Positions 25,796 to 34,769 are shown, numbered from the stretch's first letter. The stretch is DNA of 64,000 bases from Paracoccus caeni (GCF_016629665.1 NZ_JAEPRQ010000002.1:496001-560000); one strand, 5' to 3'. Numbers and translations: made by a program. The notes: generated from the sequence alone by a model not told the origin.

Positions 25796-26427
25796 GGCTG
25801 CTCCTGTCCTGAACGTGTCTGGTCAGTCCGTTTTAGGGGAAGTGTCGAACGGCGGCTATGGGTGCCAAGCCACCGCTCGCGGCAGAGGACATGACAGAGC
25901 GGATACCCATTTTCGGATCATCTGACGGAAAGTTGAAACGCCCTCACTAAGCGAGACAGTGGCTCCCACCGAAAGCATCGGACAGCGGGGTGCTGGCGCA
26001 TGACCTGCGACGCGCGGTGCGTCATTTGGGCAAATCGCTTGCAGAGGCTGGCTGCTGCGCGCCTGTCCACCCCGTGCCGCAAGCGACCCAGAGCGCTTCG
26101 CTGCAACCCGAAGCGGTGCCTTTCTGCACATCGTGCAAATCATTGTCCGTTACCGCTAAGTCCAACAAAAAACGTAAATTTTTCTTGACCGACTACTTTT
26201 GTAGGCTATTTGATTGACGCAGGTTGCAAGCTGCATCGGCGGACAGGACGGGGCCTCTGGCTTTTCCCGAACCGCAGTCACCCAGACATGCGGCAGATCG
26301 GTTCGTGATCGGGCCGCGCGCTGCAAGCGACCATCGGGCCCGGCGTGACCTTTTCTTCAGGTGCCGGATTTCGGTTAGCCATTCATTTCCCGCGCATATC
26401 GCGGGGTATTTCAGGAAAGGGACAGGA
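25796..26427. other. 632-bp gene-free region upstream of the iron transport operon
   Basis: No credible gene is seen. Near the operon, an AT-rich stretch (26158-26215) carries TTGACC at 26185-26190 and a small inverted repeat ctac-tttt-gtag, suggesting the operon promoter lies here. A stem of 6 bp (26389-26394 with 26400-26405, loop catat) sits in the leader just before the ribosome site. No confident Fur, Irr or RirA box could be fixed by eye. Confidence 0.5.
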
Positions 26428-27423
26428 ATGAAAAAGACGATCACGGCAATGAGCACCGCCACGGCGATCGTGCTAGGGATGGCGACCGTCGCCACCGCCG
26501 ACACCGTGACCATCTATTCCGGTCGGGGTGAGGCACTGGTCGCGCCCCTGATCAAGCAGTTCGAAGCAGAGACCGGCATCACCGCCGAGGTCCGCTATGG
26601 CTCGACCTCGGAAATGGCGACGCTGCTGCAGGAAGAGGGCGCCGATACGCCCGCAGATGTGTTCTGGGCGCAGGACGCCGGTGCGCTTGGCGCGCTGTCG
26701 GGTCAGTTCGCGGTGCTGCCGGACGGGTTCAGCGACGACGTGCTGGAAATCTTCCGCGACAATGACAACAAATGGGTCGCCACTTCGGGCCGTTCGCGGG
26801 TTCTGGTCCACTCGACCGAGCGTGTGGCCGAAGCCGATCTGCCGCAGTCGATCACCGATCTGACCGACGAGAAATACAAGGGCCGCGTTGCATGGGCGCC
26901 GACCAACGGCTCGTTCCAGGCTTTCGTGACCGCTTTCCGCGTGGCCGAAGGTGACGAGGCTGCAAAAGCGTGGATCGATGGCATGATCGCCAACGAAGCC
27001 AAGGTCTATCGCAACAACGGCACCCAGATCGAAGCCATCGCCAATGGCGAAGTCGATTACGGTCTGGTCAACAACTACTATCTGGGCCGCTATGTCGGCG
27101 CGAATGCCGACTATCCGGTGGCGCAGACCCATTTCGGCGCTGGCGATATCGGCAACCTGCTGCTGGTCGCCGGTGCAGGCGTGATCGAAGTTTCGGACAA
27201 TCAGGAAAACGCGCAGAAATTCGTGGAATTCCTGCTGTCGCCGACCGCACAGCAATACATCACCGTCGAGGGTAACGAATATCCGGTGCGCGAAGGGATC
27301 ATCCCCGATCCGACGCTGGAGCCGCTGCAAACCCTGCAAGAGATCAGCCCCAAGGTCGATATCAACGCCATCGGCGATCTGGACGGGACGCTGAAGCTTT
27401 TGGGCGACGCCGGGCTGCTGTGA
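26428..27423 (+). CDS. Ferric iron ABC transporter, periplasmic binding protein
   Basis: A 331-residue class II solute-binding protein. A signal peptide (MKKTITAMS to VATAD, about 25 residues) precedes the mature start VTIYSGRGEALVAPLI. Family marks are YGSTSEMATLLQEEG, ADVFWAQDAGALG and the iron-site region NNGTQIEAIANGEVDYGLVNNYYLGRY, whose adjacent tyrosines (near 225-227) are typical Fe(III) ligands in FbpA/FutA proteins. The start has a GGAAAGGGACAGGA site. It is the first gene of a three-gene importer operon with the permease 7 bp downstream. Confidence 0.92.
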   Translation: MKKTITAMSTATAIVLGMATVATADTVTIYSGRGEALVAPLIKQFEAETGITAEVRYGSTSEMATLLQEEGADTPADVFWAQDAGALGALSGQFAVLPDGFSDDVLEIFRDNDNKWVATSGRSRVLVHSTERVAEADLPQSITDLTDEKYKGRVAWAPTNGSFQAFVTAFRVAEGDEAAKAWIDGMIANEAKVYRNNGTQIEAIANGEVDYGLVNNYYLGRYVGANADYPVAQTHFGAGDIGNLLLVAGAGVIEVSDNQENAQKFVEFLLSPTAQQYITVEGNEYPVREGIIPDPTLEPLQTLQEISPKVDINAIGDLDGTLKLLGDAGLL

Positions 27424-27430
27424 GCCTCGG

Positions 27431-29047
27431 ATGAGCCTGAACACAACATTCCGGGGGGCTGGACGCAGGTCCGGCCCTTCGGTTCTTTTGCTGATCCCGG
27501 CGCTTCTGGTCGGCATCGGCACCTGTCTGCCTGTCTTCTGGCTGGTGATGCGCGCGCTTGAGGCCGACCCGGCAGAACTGTCCGCAATCGTCTTCCGCCA
27601 ACGCAACCTGTTGCTGATGCTGAACACGATGAAGCTGGTGGCGGTCGTGCTGGCCATCGGCACGGCGATTGCCCTGCCCGCTGCATGGCTGGTCACCCGC
27701 AGCGATCTGCGCGGGCGTGGCGTGGTGTCGTTCCTGATGGCGATGCCGCTGGCCGTGCCGGGCTATGTCATGGCCTATGCGATCATCGGCATGTCGGGCT
27801 ATTACGGCTTTGCGAAACACTGGTTCGGGATCACCCTGCCGCCCTTGCGCGGATTGTGGGGGGCCGGGCTGGCGCTGTCGCTTTACACCTTCCCCTATCT
27901 GTTCCTGAACCTGCGCTCGGCCTTTCTGGGCATGGACCCGGCGCTGGAGGAAACCGCCCGCAGTCTAGGCCAGTCGCGGGCATCGATCTTTCGTCATGTG
28001 ATGCTGCCGCAGCTTTGGCCCGCGCTGGTGGCAAGCTGGCTGGTCGTCGGGCTGTACGTGATCGGCGATTTCGGGGCGATTGCGTTGATGCGCTATGAGG
28101 TCTTCAGCTACGCGATCTACACCCAATATAGCGGCGCGTTCGACCGCACCTATGCGGCGTGGCTGTCGCTGATGCTGCTGGCGGTCACGGTCGCGGCGCT
28201 GTTTGCGCAGCATGCGGTGACGCGAAACCGGCGCTTTTCGCGCACCGGCACGGGATCTGCGCGCAAGGCCCAACCGATGCCGCTTGGGCGGATGCGTGTG
28301 CTGGCATGGGGGTTTGTCGCGTTGGTGGTGATCGCCTCGCTGGGCATGCCGCTTCTGGTGCTGGCGCATTGGATGCGGCTGGGCCTGCCGCAGATGGATT
28401 GGGGGCATCTGGGGCAAACGGCGCTGGCGACGCTTGGGACGGCGGGACCGGCGGCGTTCCTGACCGTGCTGCTGGCCGTGCCGGTGGTACTGCTGATCTT
28501 GCGCCATCCGGGGCCGCTGGCGACGGTGATCGACCGGCTGGCCTATCTGGGCTACGCCACCCCGCCGCTGGCCTTCGCGCTGGCGATGGTATTCTTCGCG
28601 CTGCAGGCGGTGCCGTTTTTTTACCAAAGCTACGCGATCCTGATCTTCGCCTATGTGATGAGCTTTCTGGCCCTTGCCTTCGGCCCGATCCGCATGGGCC
28701 TGTTGCAGATCGGCGCGCGTCAGGAAGAGGCCGCGCGATCATTGGGCGCCACGCCCCTGCGGTCCTTCGCCTCGGTGGTGATGCCGCGCTTGCGCAGGCC
28801 CTTTGTCGCAGGCGGGCTGTTGGTCTTTATCATGGTGGTCAAGGAACTGCCGATCACGCTGATCCTTGCGCCGACCGGCTACACAACCCTGTCGATGAAC
28901 GTCTTCGGGCGCACGAATGAGGGCATGATGGCCGAGGCCGCGCCCTTCGCGCTGAGCATTATCCTGTTCTCGAGTCTTTTCGTCGGGCTGTTCCTGAAAT
29001 ACGAAAGCAAAAGCGACCGCCAGAAAGCCGAATCCAGCCCGCGATGA
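27431..29047 (+). CDS. Ferric iron ABC transporter, fused permease
   Basis: A 538-residue inner membrane protein with about twelve hydrophobic segments made of two tandem BPD_transp_1 domains, as in FbpB/SfuB-type permeases. The two EAA loops, which dock on the ATPase, are visible: EETARSLGQSRASIFRHVMLP near 178 and EEAARSLGATPLRSFASVVMP near 435. MSGYYGFAKHWFG between early segments is typical of the iron group. The gene overlaps the ATPase gene by 4 bp (ATGA), indicating translational coupling. It works with the upstream binding protein and downstream ATPase to import Fe(III). Confidence 0.92.
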   Translation: MSLNTTFRGAGRRSGPSVLLLIPALLVGIGTCLPVFWLVMRALEADPAELSAIVFRQRNLLLMLNTMKLVAVVLAIGTAIALPAAWLVTRSDLRGRGVVSFLMAMPLAVPGYVMAYAIIGMSGYYGFAKHWFGITLPPLRGLWGAGLALSLYTFPYLFLNLRSAFLGMDPALEETARSLGQSRASIFRHVMLPQLWPALVASWLVVGLYVIGDFGAIALMRYEVFSYAIYTQYSGAFDRTYAAWLSLMLLAVTVAALFAQHAVTRNRRFSRTGTGSARKAQPMPLGRMRVLAWGFVALVVIASLGMPLLVLAHWMRLGLPQMDWGHLGQTALATLGTAGPAAFLTVLLAVPVVLLILRHPGPLATVIDRLAYLGYATPPLAFALAMVFFALQAVPFFYQSYAILIFAYVMSFLALAFGPIRMGLLQIGARQEEAARSLGATPLRSFASVVMPRLRRPFVAGGLLVFIMVVKELPITLILAPTGYTTLSMNVFGRTNEGMMAEAAPFALSIILFSSLFVGLFLKYESKSDRQKAESSPR

Positions 29048-30063
29048 CTGACACGCCCCTTCTCTCTGTCCGCAATCTGAAGCGGCAATTCGGCAAGGCC
29101 GGTCCTGCCGCCGTCGAGGATGTGTCCTTCGATCTGGCTCCGGGTGAGATTCTGGCGCTGATCGGGCCTTCGGGCTGCGGCAAGACCACGACGCTGCGGA
29201 TGATCGCCGGGTTCGAGCCGCCGGATCATGGCGCGATCAGCCTGCGAGGCCGCGACATCACCGCGACCCCGGCCGAGAAGCGCGGGATCGGCATGGTGTT
29301 TCAGGATTATGCGCTGTTTCCGCATATGGATGTGGCCCGCAACATTCTGTTCGGCGCGCGCGAGAAGACCCCGCAGACGGTGGCACGGGCATTGTCGATG
29401 GTGGGGCTGGACGGCTATGGCAGCCGCTATCCCGATGAACTGTCGGGCGGGCAGCAGCAGCGAATCGCACTGGCCCGCAGCTTTGCCGCCGAACCTTCGC
29501 TGATCCTGCTGGACGAGCCGTTTTCCAATCTCGACGCCGCGCTGCGCCATGCGACGCGGCGCGAGATCCGGGCTTTGCTGAAAAACGCGGGGATCGGCAT
29601 CATCATCGTGACCCACGATCAGGAAGAGGCGCTGAGTTTCGCCGACCGGCTGGCGCTGATGCGCGATGGCCGGATCGTGCAGCATGGGACGGGGCAGCAA
29701 ATCTATGACCGCCCGGTCGATGCCTTCGTGGCGACCTTTCTTGGCCGCACCAATCTGGTCCCCGGCACGGCACGTGGCGAGCTTTGCGACACGCCGCTTG
29801 GCACGGTGCGGCTTGCGGCCCCCGCCGAGGGACAGGTGACGCTGTCGATGCGGCCCGAATTGCTGGAATTGCAGGCGGCGGCAGAGGCAGGCAATGGCCG
29901 CGTGACCGGGGTCGAATTCAAGGGCCATGACATGACCTATTGGGTCGATTGCGCCGGGCGCGAAATGCAGGTGGATGTTATGAACGGCCCGCGTTTGGGC
30001 GAAGGTGCTGCGGTCGATCTCAGCCTGCGGGGCGAGGCCGTGGTGCTGCGCGATCCGGCATAG
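29044..30063 (+). CDS. Ferric iron ABC transporter, ATP-binding subunit
   Basis: A 339-residue ABC ATPase. Walker A GPSGCGKTTTLR near 40-50, Q-loop MVFQDYALFPHMD, signature ELSGGQQQRIALARS near 135, Walker B LILLDEPFSNLD near 157, and H-loop IIIVTHDQEEA near 190. A TOBE_2-like C-terminal domain follows from about 235 (FLGRTNLVPGTA, MRPELLEL). It powers the iron importer. The start overlaps the permease stop by 4 bp. The glyoxalase gene starts 13 bp after its stop, and could be read through from the same promoter. Confidence 0.93.
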   Translation: MTDTPLLSVRNLKRQFGKAGPAAVEDVSFDLAPGEILALIGPSGCGKTTTLRMIAGFEPPDHGAISLRGRDITATPAEKRGIGMVFQDYALFPHMDVARNILFGAREKTPQTVARALSMVGLDGYGSRYPDELSGGQQQRIALARSFAAEPSLILLDEPFSNLDAALRHATRREIRALLKNAGIGIIIVTHDQEEALSFADRLALMRDGRIVQHGTGQQIYDRPVDAFVATFLGRTNLVPGTARGELCDTPLGTVRLAAPAEGQVTLSMRPELLELQAAAEAGNGRVTGVEFKGHDMTYWVDCAGREMQVDVMNGPRLGEGAAVDLSLRGEAVVLRDPA

Positions 30064-30076
30064 CGAGGGAACAGCA

Positions 30077-30472
30077 ATGGCGAAATACATTCATTCGATG
30101 ATCCGGGTTCTGGACGAGGCACGCTCGGTCGCCTTTTACCGCGATGTCTTCGGGCTGGAGATCGCCGAGCGGCTGGATTTTCCCGATTTCACACTGGTCT
30201 ATCTGTCGAATGCCGAAAGCGAGACCGAGCTGGAACTGACCATCAACAAGGGTCGGACCAAGCCTTACGATCTGGGCGACGGCTACGGCCATATCGCCTT
30301 TTCGGTCGATGATCTTCAGGCGACACATGCCCGGCTGGAGGCGGCAGGCCATGCGCCCCGCAAGCTGGTCGATTTCGCACCGGGGGGCGAGGTGATCGCG
30401 CGGTTCTTCTTTATCGCCGATCCGGACGGCTATCAGATCGAGGTTCTTCAGCGCGGCGGGCGCTACAAATAG
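30077..30472 (+). CDS. gloA: Lactoylglutathione lyase (glyoxalase I)
   Basis: A 131-residue VOC-fold enzyme that isomerises the methylglyoxal-glutathione hemithioacetal. Metal ligands of GloA are evident: His in KYIHSMIRV near residue 5, Glu in ESETELELT near 53-57, His in GDGYGHIAFSV near 73, and Glu in DGYQIEVLQ near 121. DVFGLEIAERLDFPDFTLVYL is a typical family block. It follows the iron transport genes with only a 13-bp gap and may share their transcript; the next gene is another VOC protein 60 bp on. Confidence 0.92.
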   Translation: MAKYIHSMIRVLDEARSVAFYRDVFGLEIAERLDFPDFTLVYLSNAESETELELTINKGRTKPYDLGDGYGHIAFSVDDLQATHARLEAAGHAPRKLVDFAPGGEVIARFFFIADPDGYQIEVLQRGGRYK

Positions 30473-30532
30473 GTTGCTGACGGGAATTGTCAGCACCACC
30501 CGGCGATGATCTGCGGGAAAGGAGATTTTCCC

Positions 30533-30928
30533 ATGCTAGATCACGTAGGCTACACGGTTTCCGATATTGCCACCTCGCGGCGTTTCTATGAACAGGCGCT
30601 TCAGCCACTGGGCATCTCGGTCCTGATGGAAGTGACCGAGGAGATGACCGGGGGGCATGGCAGCCATCTGGGCTTTGGCCGCGATGAGGTGCCGTTCTTC
30701 TGGATCGGCAGCGGCAAGGCGGCCTCGGCAGGGGTGCATGTCGCCTTTGCTGCCACCGATGAGGCGACGGTTGCGGCGTTTCATGCGGCGGCATTGGCTG
30801 CCGGTGGCCGCGACAACGGTGCGCCCGGTCTGCGGCCGGACTATCATCCAGGTTACTTCGCGGCCTTCGTCATCGATCCCGACGGCAACAATCTTGAGGC
30901 GGTGTTTCATCGCGGGGGGGCGGCATGA
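30533..30928 (+). CDS. VOC family protein
   Basis: A 131-residue vicinal oxygen chelate protein. N-terminal block MLDHVGYTVSDIATSRRFYEQALQPLGI and C-terminal block AAFVIDPDGNNLEAVFHRG place it in the glyoxalase/bleomycin-resistance/dioxygenase superfamily, with candidate metal ligands His4, His75 region (AGVHVAFAA) and Glu near 123. The AAAGGAG site fixes the ATG at 30533. It overlaps the following GFA gene by 4 bp. Neighbours (glyoxalase I, GFA protein) suggest an aldehyde detoxification group, though the specific reaction is unknown. Confidence 0.87.
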   Translation: MLDHVGYTVSDIATSRRFYEQALQPLGISVLMEVTEEMTGGHGSHLGFGRDEVPFFWIGSGKAASAGVHVAFAATDEATVAAFHAAALAAGGRDNGAPGLRPDYHPGYFAAFVIDPDGNNLEAVFHRGGAA

Positions 30929-31338
30929 AAACCTATCACGGAAGCTGTTTCTGCGGCGCTGTGCGCTTCGAGGCGGATGGCGATCTAGCCGAGGGCACGA
31001 TGCGCTGTAACTGCCGGTTCTGCCGCAAGACCCGCTATTGGGAAATGCGCCTGCCCGATCCCGACGGGTTCCGGCTGCTGTCGGGGTCCGAGCATCTGCG
31101 CGAGACGCCACGGGCGGATGGTGCCGATCTGGACATGCATCACTGGTTCTGTGTGCGCTGCGGAACGCGGCTCTGGACCGCTGGCAGTATCGAAGAAATG
31201 GGCGGGCGGTTCGTGCAGGTGGTGGTTCCTGCGCTGGATGATGTGCCCGAGGCCGAGTTGATCGCGGCGCCGGTTTATTACGCGGATGGAGCGGCGGATA
31301 ACTGGTGGAACCCGGCAGCGGAGACGCGGCATTTGTGA
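30925..31338 (+). CDS. GFA family (CENP-V/glutathione-dependent formaldehyde-activating) zinc protein
   Basis: A 137-residue GFA-domain protein. The zinc cysteines are clear: GSCFCGAVRF near 6-8, CNCRFCRKTRYWE near 32-37, and WFCVRCGTRLW near 74-77. Members of this family include Gfa, which aids formation of S-hydroxymethylglutathione from formaldehyde, and many homologues without proven activity. It starts by an ATGA overlap with the VOC gene, so the two are co-translated. Together with gloA this resembles an aldehyde stress cluster. Confidence 0.88.
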   Translation: MKTYHGSCFCGAVRFEADGDLAEGTMRCNCRFCRKTRYWEMRLPDPDGFRLLSGSEHLRETPRADGADLDMHHWFCVRCGTRLWTAGSIEEMGGRFVQVVVPALDDVPEAELIAAPVYYADGAADNWWNPAAETRHL

Positions 31339-31342
31339 TCTC

Positions 31343-31363
31343 GGTGCGTGCAGAGCACGCACC
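31343..31363. repeat. Perfect 9-bp palindromic stem with 3-nt loop
   Basis: Arms 31343-31351 and 31355-31363 are exact reverse complements around the loop aga, just after the GFA stop. Elements of this ggtgcgtgc/gcacgcacc type are common intergenic repeats in Rhodobacteraceae. It may also act as a terminator, but no T-run follows. Confidence 0.6.
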
Positions 31364-31466
31364 CTACGGTGGTGAAGGTGCGATGGCCACTTTTGGCTTC
31401 GGTTGTCACCGGGTTTTCCTTCACCGCTTTCCATGCTATGTCGCCTTCAGCAAAGGAGTATGTGCC

Positions 31467-31487
31467 ATGGACAATCCCGCAATCTGA
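31467..31487 (+). CDS. Possible 6-residue leader peptide before the CatB-like gene
   Basis: An ATG-to-TGA frame of six codons (MDNPAI) sits 31 bp before the acetyltransferase gene and has its own AAAGGAG ribosome site at good spacing. Chloramphenicol acetyltransferase genes in other bacteria are controlled by such short leaders through translation attenuation. A sequestering hairpin over the acetyltransferase ribosome site is not clearly seen, so this is only suggestive. Confidence 0.3.
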   Translation: MDNPAI

Positions 31488-31518
31488 CCCTTCCCGTTCA
31501 GATTAGAAAGGATACTCC

Positions 31519-32172
31519 ATGCCCGTCAGCTTTCTTGACGCTTCTTCTGCATATCCCATGCATTTTCCCGATGGCCGCGAAAACCGTGGTCTGGTCCATC
31601 TCAACCGGGTGATCGATCACCCCAATCTTGAGATCGGCGATTTCACCTATGCCAGCAGCTTTGACCCGCCAACGGACTGGGCGGCGCGGCTGGCCCCCTA
31701 TACCTATCCCGGCGCGCCCGAGCGATTGCGGATCGGGAAATTCGGGCAGATCGCCGATGGGGTCAGGATCATCACCGCTTCGGCCAATCATCCGATGGGT
31801 GGGATCTCGACCTATCCTTTCGCGATCTTCGATCAGACGCGATTGATGGATTACGTCCGTCAACTGGGCAACCTGCCGGATACGATCATCGGCCATGATG
31901 TCTGGCTGGGCGACGGTGCGGTGATCCTGCCCGGCGCGCGGATCGGCAATGGCGTGATCGTCGGCGCGGGGGCGGTAGTCGCGGGCGAGGTGCCCGATTA
32001 CGCCGTGGTCGCGGGCAATCGGGCGCGAATTATCCGCATGCGCTTTGCCCCGGATCAGATCGAACGGCTGAATGCGCTGCAATGGTGGCACTGGCCGGTC
32101 GCGGCAATAGACCGCGCGACCAGCGCGCTGGCGAAGGGGGACATTGATGCCTTGTCACGCCTTGCGCCCTGA
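31519..32172 (+). CDS. CatB-related xenobiotic O-acetyltransferase
   Basis: A 217-residue left-handed beta-helix acetyltransferase. The N-terminal block NRGLVHLNRVIDHPNLEIGDFTYAS and the sequence ITASANHPMGGISTYPF, containing the catalytic histidine position, match the CatB/Vat (XAT) group. Hexapeptide turns follow (IIGHDVWLGDGAVILPGARIG, VIVGAGAVVAGEVPDYAVVAGN) and the C-terminal LNALQWWHWPVAAI helix. XAT enzymes acetylate chloramphenicol or streptogramins, but most chromosomal members have other or unknown substrates. An AAAGGA site precedes the ATG, and a tiny upstream frame lies in the leader. Confidence 0.88.
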   Translation: MPVSFLDASSAYPMHFPDGRENRGLVHLNRVIDHPNLEIGDFTYASSFDPPTDWAARLAPYTYPGAPERLRIGKFGQIADGVRIITASANHPMGGISTYPFAIFDQTRLMDYVRQLGNLPDTIIGHDVWLGDGAVILPGARIGNGVIVGAGAVVAGEVPDYAVVAGNRARIIRMRFAPDQIERLNALQWWHWPVAAIDRATSALAKGDIDALSRLAP

Positions 32173-32182
32173 ACGGCGGGGA

Positions 32183-32686
32183 TTATTTCCCGTCCATCGC
32201 GGCCTCATTAATGCCGCCTTCGGCAAGGGCCGTCATATGCTTGTCGCCGCTGCGGGTGTGATCAAGACAATCTTGCAGCACCGCCGCATCCTCGTCAAAG
32301 CCAAGGCGATTGGCGAAGGTGCGGACGCAGCCGTAACCGGCAATCGCGTAATGGGCCATGCGCTGATATTGGGTAATGATCGCGGCGTCCTGCGCGTCCT
32401 CATCTGCAAACTCGGTCTCAAGCGCGTGCTTTTTGGCCTCGAACAGGATGCCTTCCATCCCCCGGCAATGCTCGCCGGTGGGGTCGATGTCATGGCGGCT
32501 GCAAATCTCGGCCAGCGCCTCCATGCCGCGGGCGATGCCCTGATTGCCGGAGATAAGCGCCTCGGCCAGTTCCTTCGACTTGGCGGCACCGCCAAGCGCG
32601 GTCACGACAGGCATCGACTGACGACAGGCAGAATAGAGGTCTTTGAGCTGGTCCAGATAAAGGTCTTCAAGATTTTTAACGGGCAT
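32183..32686 (-). CDS. DUF892 (YciE/YciF-type) stress protein, host copy
   Basis: A 167-residue ferritin-like helical bundle protein. It opens with the family block KNLEDLYLDQLKDLYSACRQ, then GIARGMEALAEICSRHDIDP and QYQRMAHYAIAGYGCVRTFA, which carry the Glu/His residues of the possible di-metal site. DUF892 proteins are induced by osmotic, oxidative and starvation stress. The ATG at 32686 has a GGAGAGGAC site. An exact GGAAC-N16-CGTT promoter lies upstream. It converges with the CatB-like gene. A second DUF892 gene is carried by the prophage at 46471-46962. Confidence 0.88.
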   Translation of the reverse strand: MPVKNLEDLYLDQLKDLYSACRQSMPVVTALGGAAKSKELAEALISGNQGIARGMEALAEICSRHDIDPTGEHCRGMEGILFEAKKHALETEFADEDAQDAAIITQYQRMAHYAIAGYGCVRTFANRLGFDEDAAVLQDCLDHTRSGDKHMTALAEGGINEAAMDGK

Positions 32687-32758
32687 CGTCCTCTCCATCA
32701 CGCTGCGACAGGGGCATTTGTCAGGCCAGGCCCTGCGCTGGTGCATTCCCAACAACTG

Positions 32759-32783
32759 AACGCCAAGGTGCGTTTTGCGTTCC
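32759..32783 (-). promoter_or_regulatory. Putative EcfG general-stress promoter of the host DUF892 gene
   Basis: Read on the minus strand, GGAAC (32783-32779) and CGTT (32762-32759) are separated by 16 nt, an exact match to the EcfG pattern. The leader to the ATG at 32686 would be about 65 nt. Confidence 0.7.
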
Positions 32784-32915
32784 CGGTCCCCCGGCCGGGT
32801 TGCGAAGTATTAATCCGGCGCCAAAGCGGACGCCGGGGCAGGCTTGACAGCGGCAACATCGTCGGGCAGCAAGTGCGGCCGGGCATCAGACATAACTCAA
32901 ACCATTGGTGACACC

Positions 32916-34769
32916 ATGTTCGCGTGGTTCGAACGACGCATTGATCCCTATCCCCTTGAATCGCCCGGCATGCCGCCACGCACACTGGGCCGGTTCCTTC
33001 TTCATTACAGCCGGGGCGCGCTGCCTTGGCTGATCCTGCTGTGCCTGTGTTCCTCGATCATCGCGCTGATCGAGGTGGCTCTGTTCGGCTGGCTTGGCAG
33101 CGTCATCGACGAGCTGTCGCAAACACCGCGCGAAGAGTTCTGGGCGACGCATAGCGCGTGGCTTGGAATGATGGCCGTGGTGCTGCTGGTGGTGCTGCCG
33201 GTCCTTAACACGCTGGCCTCGTTCATCCTGCACCAGTCGCTGATGGGGAATTTCCCGCAGCGCATCCGCTGGCAGGCGCATCGCTATCTGATCCGCCAGT
33301 CGATCGGCTATTTTCAGGACGAATTTGCCGGCCGGATCGCGCAGCGGCTGATGCAAACGGCGCTGGCCGTGCGCGAGGTGATGATGAAGGTCATGGATGT
33401 GGGCAGCTATGTCCTCATCTACTTCATCGGCGCGCTGGTGCTGGCGGGCAGTCAGGACTGGCGGCTGGCGCTGCCCTTCCTTGCATGGGCCGTAGCTTAC
33501 GGCATCATGCTGTGGCAGATCGTGCCGCGTCTGGGCCGGGTGGCGCAGGCGCAGGCCGATGCACGTTCGCAGATGACCGGACGGGTGGTGGACAGCTACA
33601 CCAATATCGCGACGGTCAAGCTGTTCTCGCATTCCGCGCGGGAAGAGGCGTGGATGAAGGAAGGCATGGACGGCTTCCTGAAAACCGTTCACGCCCAGAT
33701 GCGGCTGAGCAGCGTTCAGGACATCACGCTGAACATCATCAACGTGGCGCTGGTGGCATCGGTCACCGGGCTGGGCCTTTGGCTGTGGTCGCATGGAATG
33801 ATCGCGGTCGGTGCAGTGGCGGTGGCGGTTCCGCTGGCGATGCGGCTGAACAATATGGCGCATTGGATCATGTGGGAATTCGCCGCCCTGTTCGAGAATA
33901 TCGGCACGGTGCGGGACGGGATTTCAAGCCTTGCCCTGCCGCGCGAGGTTCGCGACGTGCCGGGTGCGAAGCCGCTGGTCCGTGGTCCGGGTGACGTGCG
34001 CTTTGACAATGTCACCTTCCGCTATCGCGGGGTCGAGGGCGCGCGTCCGATGGCGGTGCTGGATGATCTGACGCTGCATATCAAACCAGGCGAAAGGGTC
34101 GGTCTGGTCGGCCGGTCAGGCGCGGGGAAATCCACGCTGGTCAATCTGCTGCTACGTTTCCACGATATCGAGGGCGGGCGCATCTCGATCGACGGGCAGG
34201 ATGTCAGTCAGGTCACGCAGGACAGTCTGCGGGCGGCGATTGGCGTGGTGACGCAGGACAGCTCGCTTCTGCATCGCTCGGTCCGGGACAACATCGCCTA
34301 TGGGCGTCCCGATGCCAGCGACGATCAGATCGCCCATGCCCTGAAGATGGCCGAGGCGCATGGTTTCGTGCCGGGGCTGTCCGACAGCTATGGCCGACGC
34401 GGGCTTGAGGCGCATGTGGGCGAGCGTGGCGTGAAGCTGTCCGGTGGTCAGCGGCAACGGATCGCCATTGCCCGGGTGGCGCTGAAGGATGCGCCGATTC
34501 TGGTGCTGGACGAGGCGACAAGTGCGCTGGACAGCGAAGTCGAGGCCGCAATTCAGTCGCGGCTGGAGGCGCTGATGCAGGGCAAGACGGTGATCGCGAT
34601 TGCGCATCGGCTGTCCACCATTGCCGCGATGGACCGGCTGATCGTCATGGATGAGGGCCGGATCATCGAAGAGGGCAGCCACGCCCAGTTGCTGGCACGC
34701 GGCGGTCTGTATGAGCGCCTGTGGAGCCGTCAATCGGGTGGCTTCCTGCTGACCGACGGCGCGGCCTGA
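32916..34769 (+). CDS. ABC exporter, fused membrane and ATP-binding domains
   Basis: A 617-residue half-transporter. Six hydrophobic segments make an ABC_membrane domain (about 35-330, with FPQRIRWQAHRYLIRQSIGYFQ and AQADARSQMTGRVVDSYTNIATVKLF). The ATPase domain (about 360-600) has Walker A GRSGAGKSTLVN, Q-loop VVTQDSSLLHRSVRDNIAYG, signature GVKLSGGQRQRIAIARV, Walker B ILVLDEATSALD and H-loop AIAHRLST. It belongs to the MsbA/multidrug exporter type and would act as a homodimer; the substrate cannot be told. The ATG at 32916 has only a weak ribosome site. A TTGACA at 32846-32851 may be part of its promoter. Confidence 0.9.
   Translation: MFAWFERRIDPYPLESPGMPPRTLGRFLLHYSRGALPWLILLCLCSSIIALIEVALFGWLGSVIDELSQTPREEFWATHSAWLGMMAVVLLVVLPVLNTLASFILHQSLMGNFPQRIRWQAHRYLIRQSIGYFQDEFAGRIAQRLMQTALAVREVMMKVMDVGSYVLIYFIGALVLAGSQDWRLALPFLAWAVAYGIMLWQIVPRLGRVAQAQADARSQMTGRVVDSYTNIATVKLFSHSAREEAWMKEGMDGFLKTVHAQMRLSSVQDITLNIINVALVASVTGLGLWLWSHGMIAVGAVAVAVPLAMRLNNMAHWIMWEFAALFENIGTVRDGISSLALPREVRDVPGAKPLVRGPGDVRFDNVTFRYRGVEGARPMAVLDDLTLHIKPGERVGLVGRSGAGKSTLVNLLLRFHDIEGGRISIDGQDVSQVTQDSLRAAIGVVTQDSSLLHRSVRDNIAYGRPDASDDQIAHALKMAEAHGFVPGLSDSYGRRGLEAHVGERGVKLSGGQRQRIAIARVALKDAPILVLDEATSALDSEVEAAIQSRLEALMQGKTVIAIAHRLSTIAAMDRLIVMDEGRIIEEGSHAQLLARGGLYERLWSRQSGGFLLTDGAA

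Noticed and set aside
26158-26215. A Fur/Irr/RirA operator before the iron operon
   Set aside because: The region is AT-rich and has a short inverted repeat, but no recognised consensus box could be matched convincingly.
31343-31363. The 9-bp palindrome after the GFA gene as a Rho-independent terminator
   Set aside because: No T-run follows on either strand, so it is listed as an intergenic repeat rather than a terminator.
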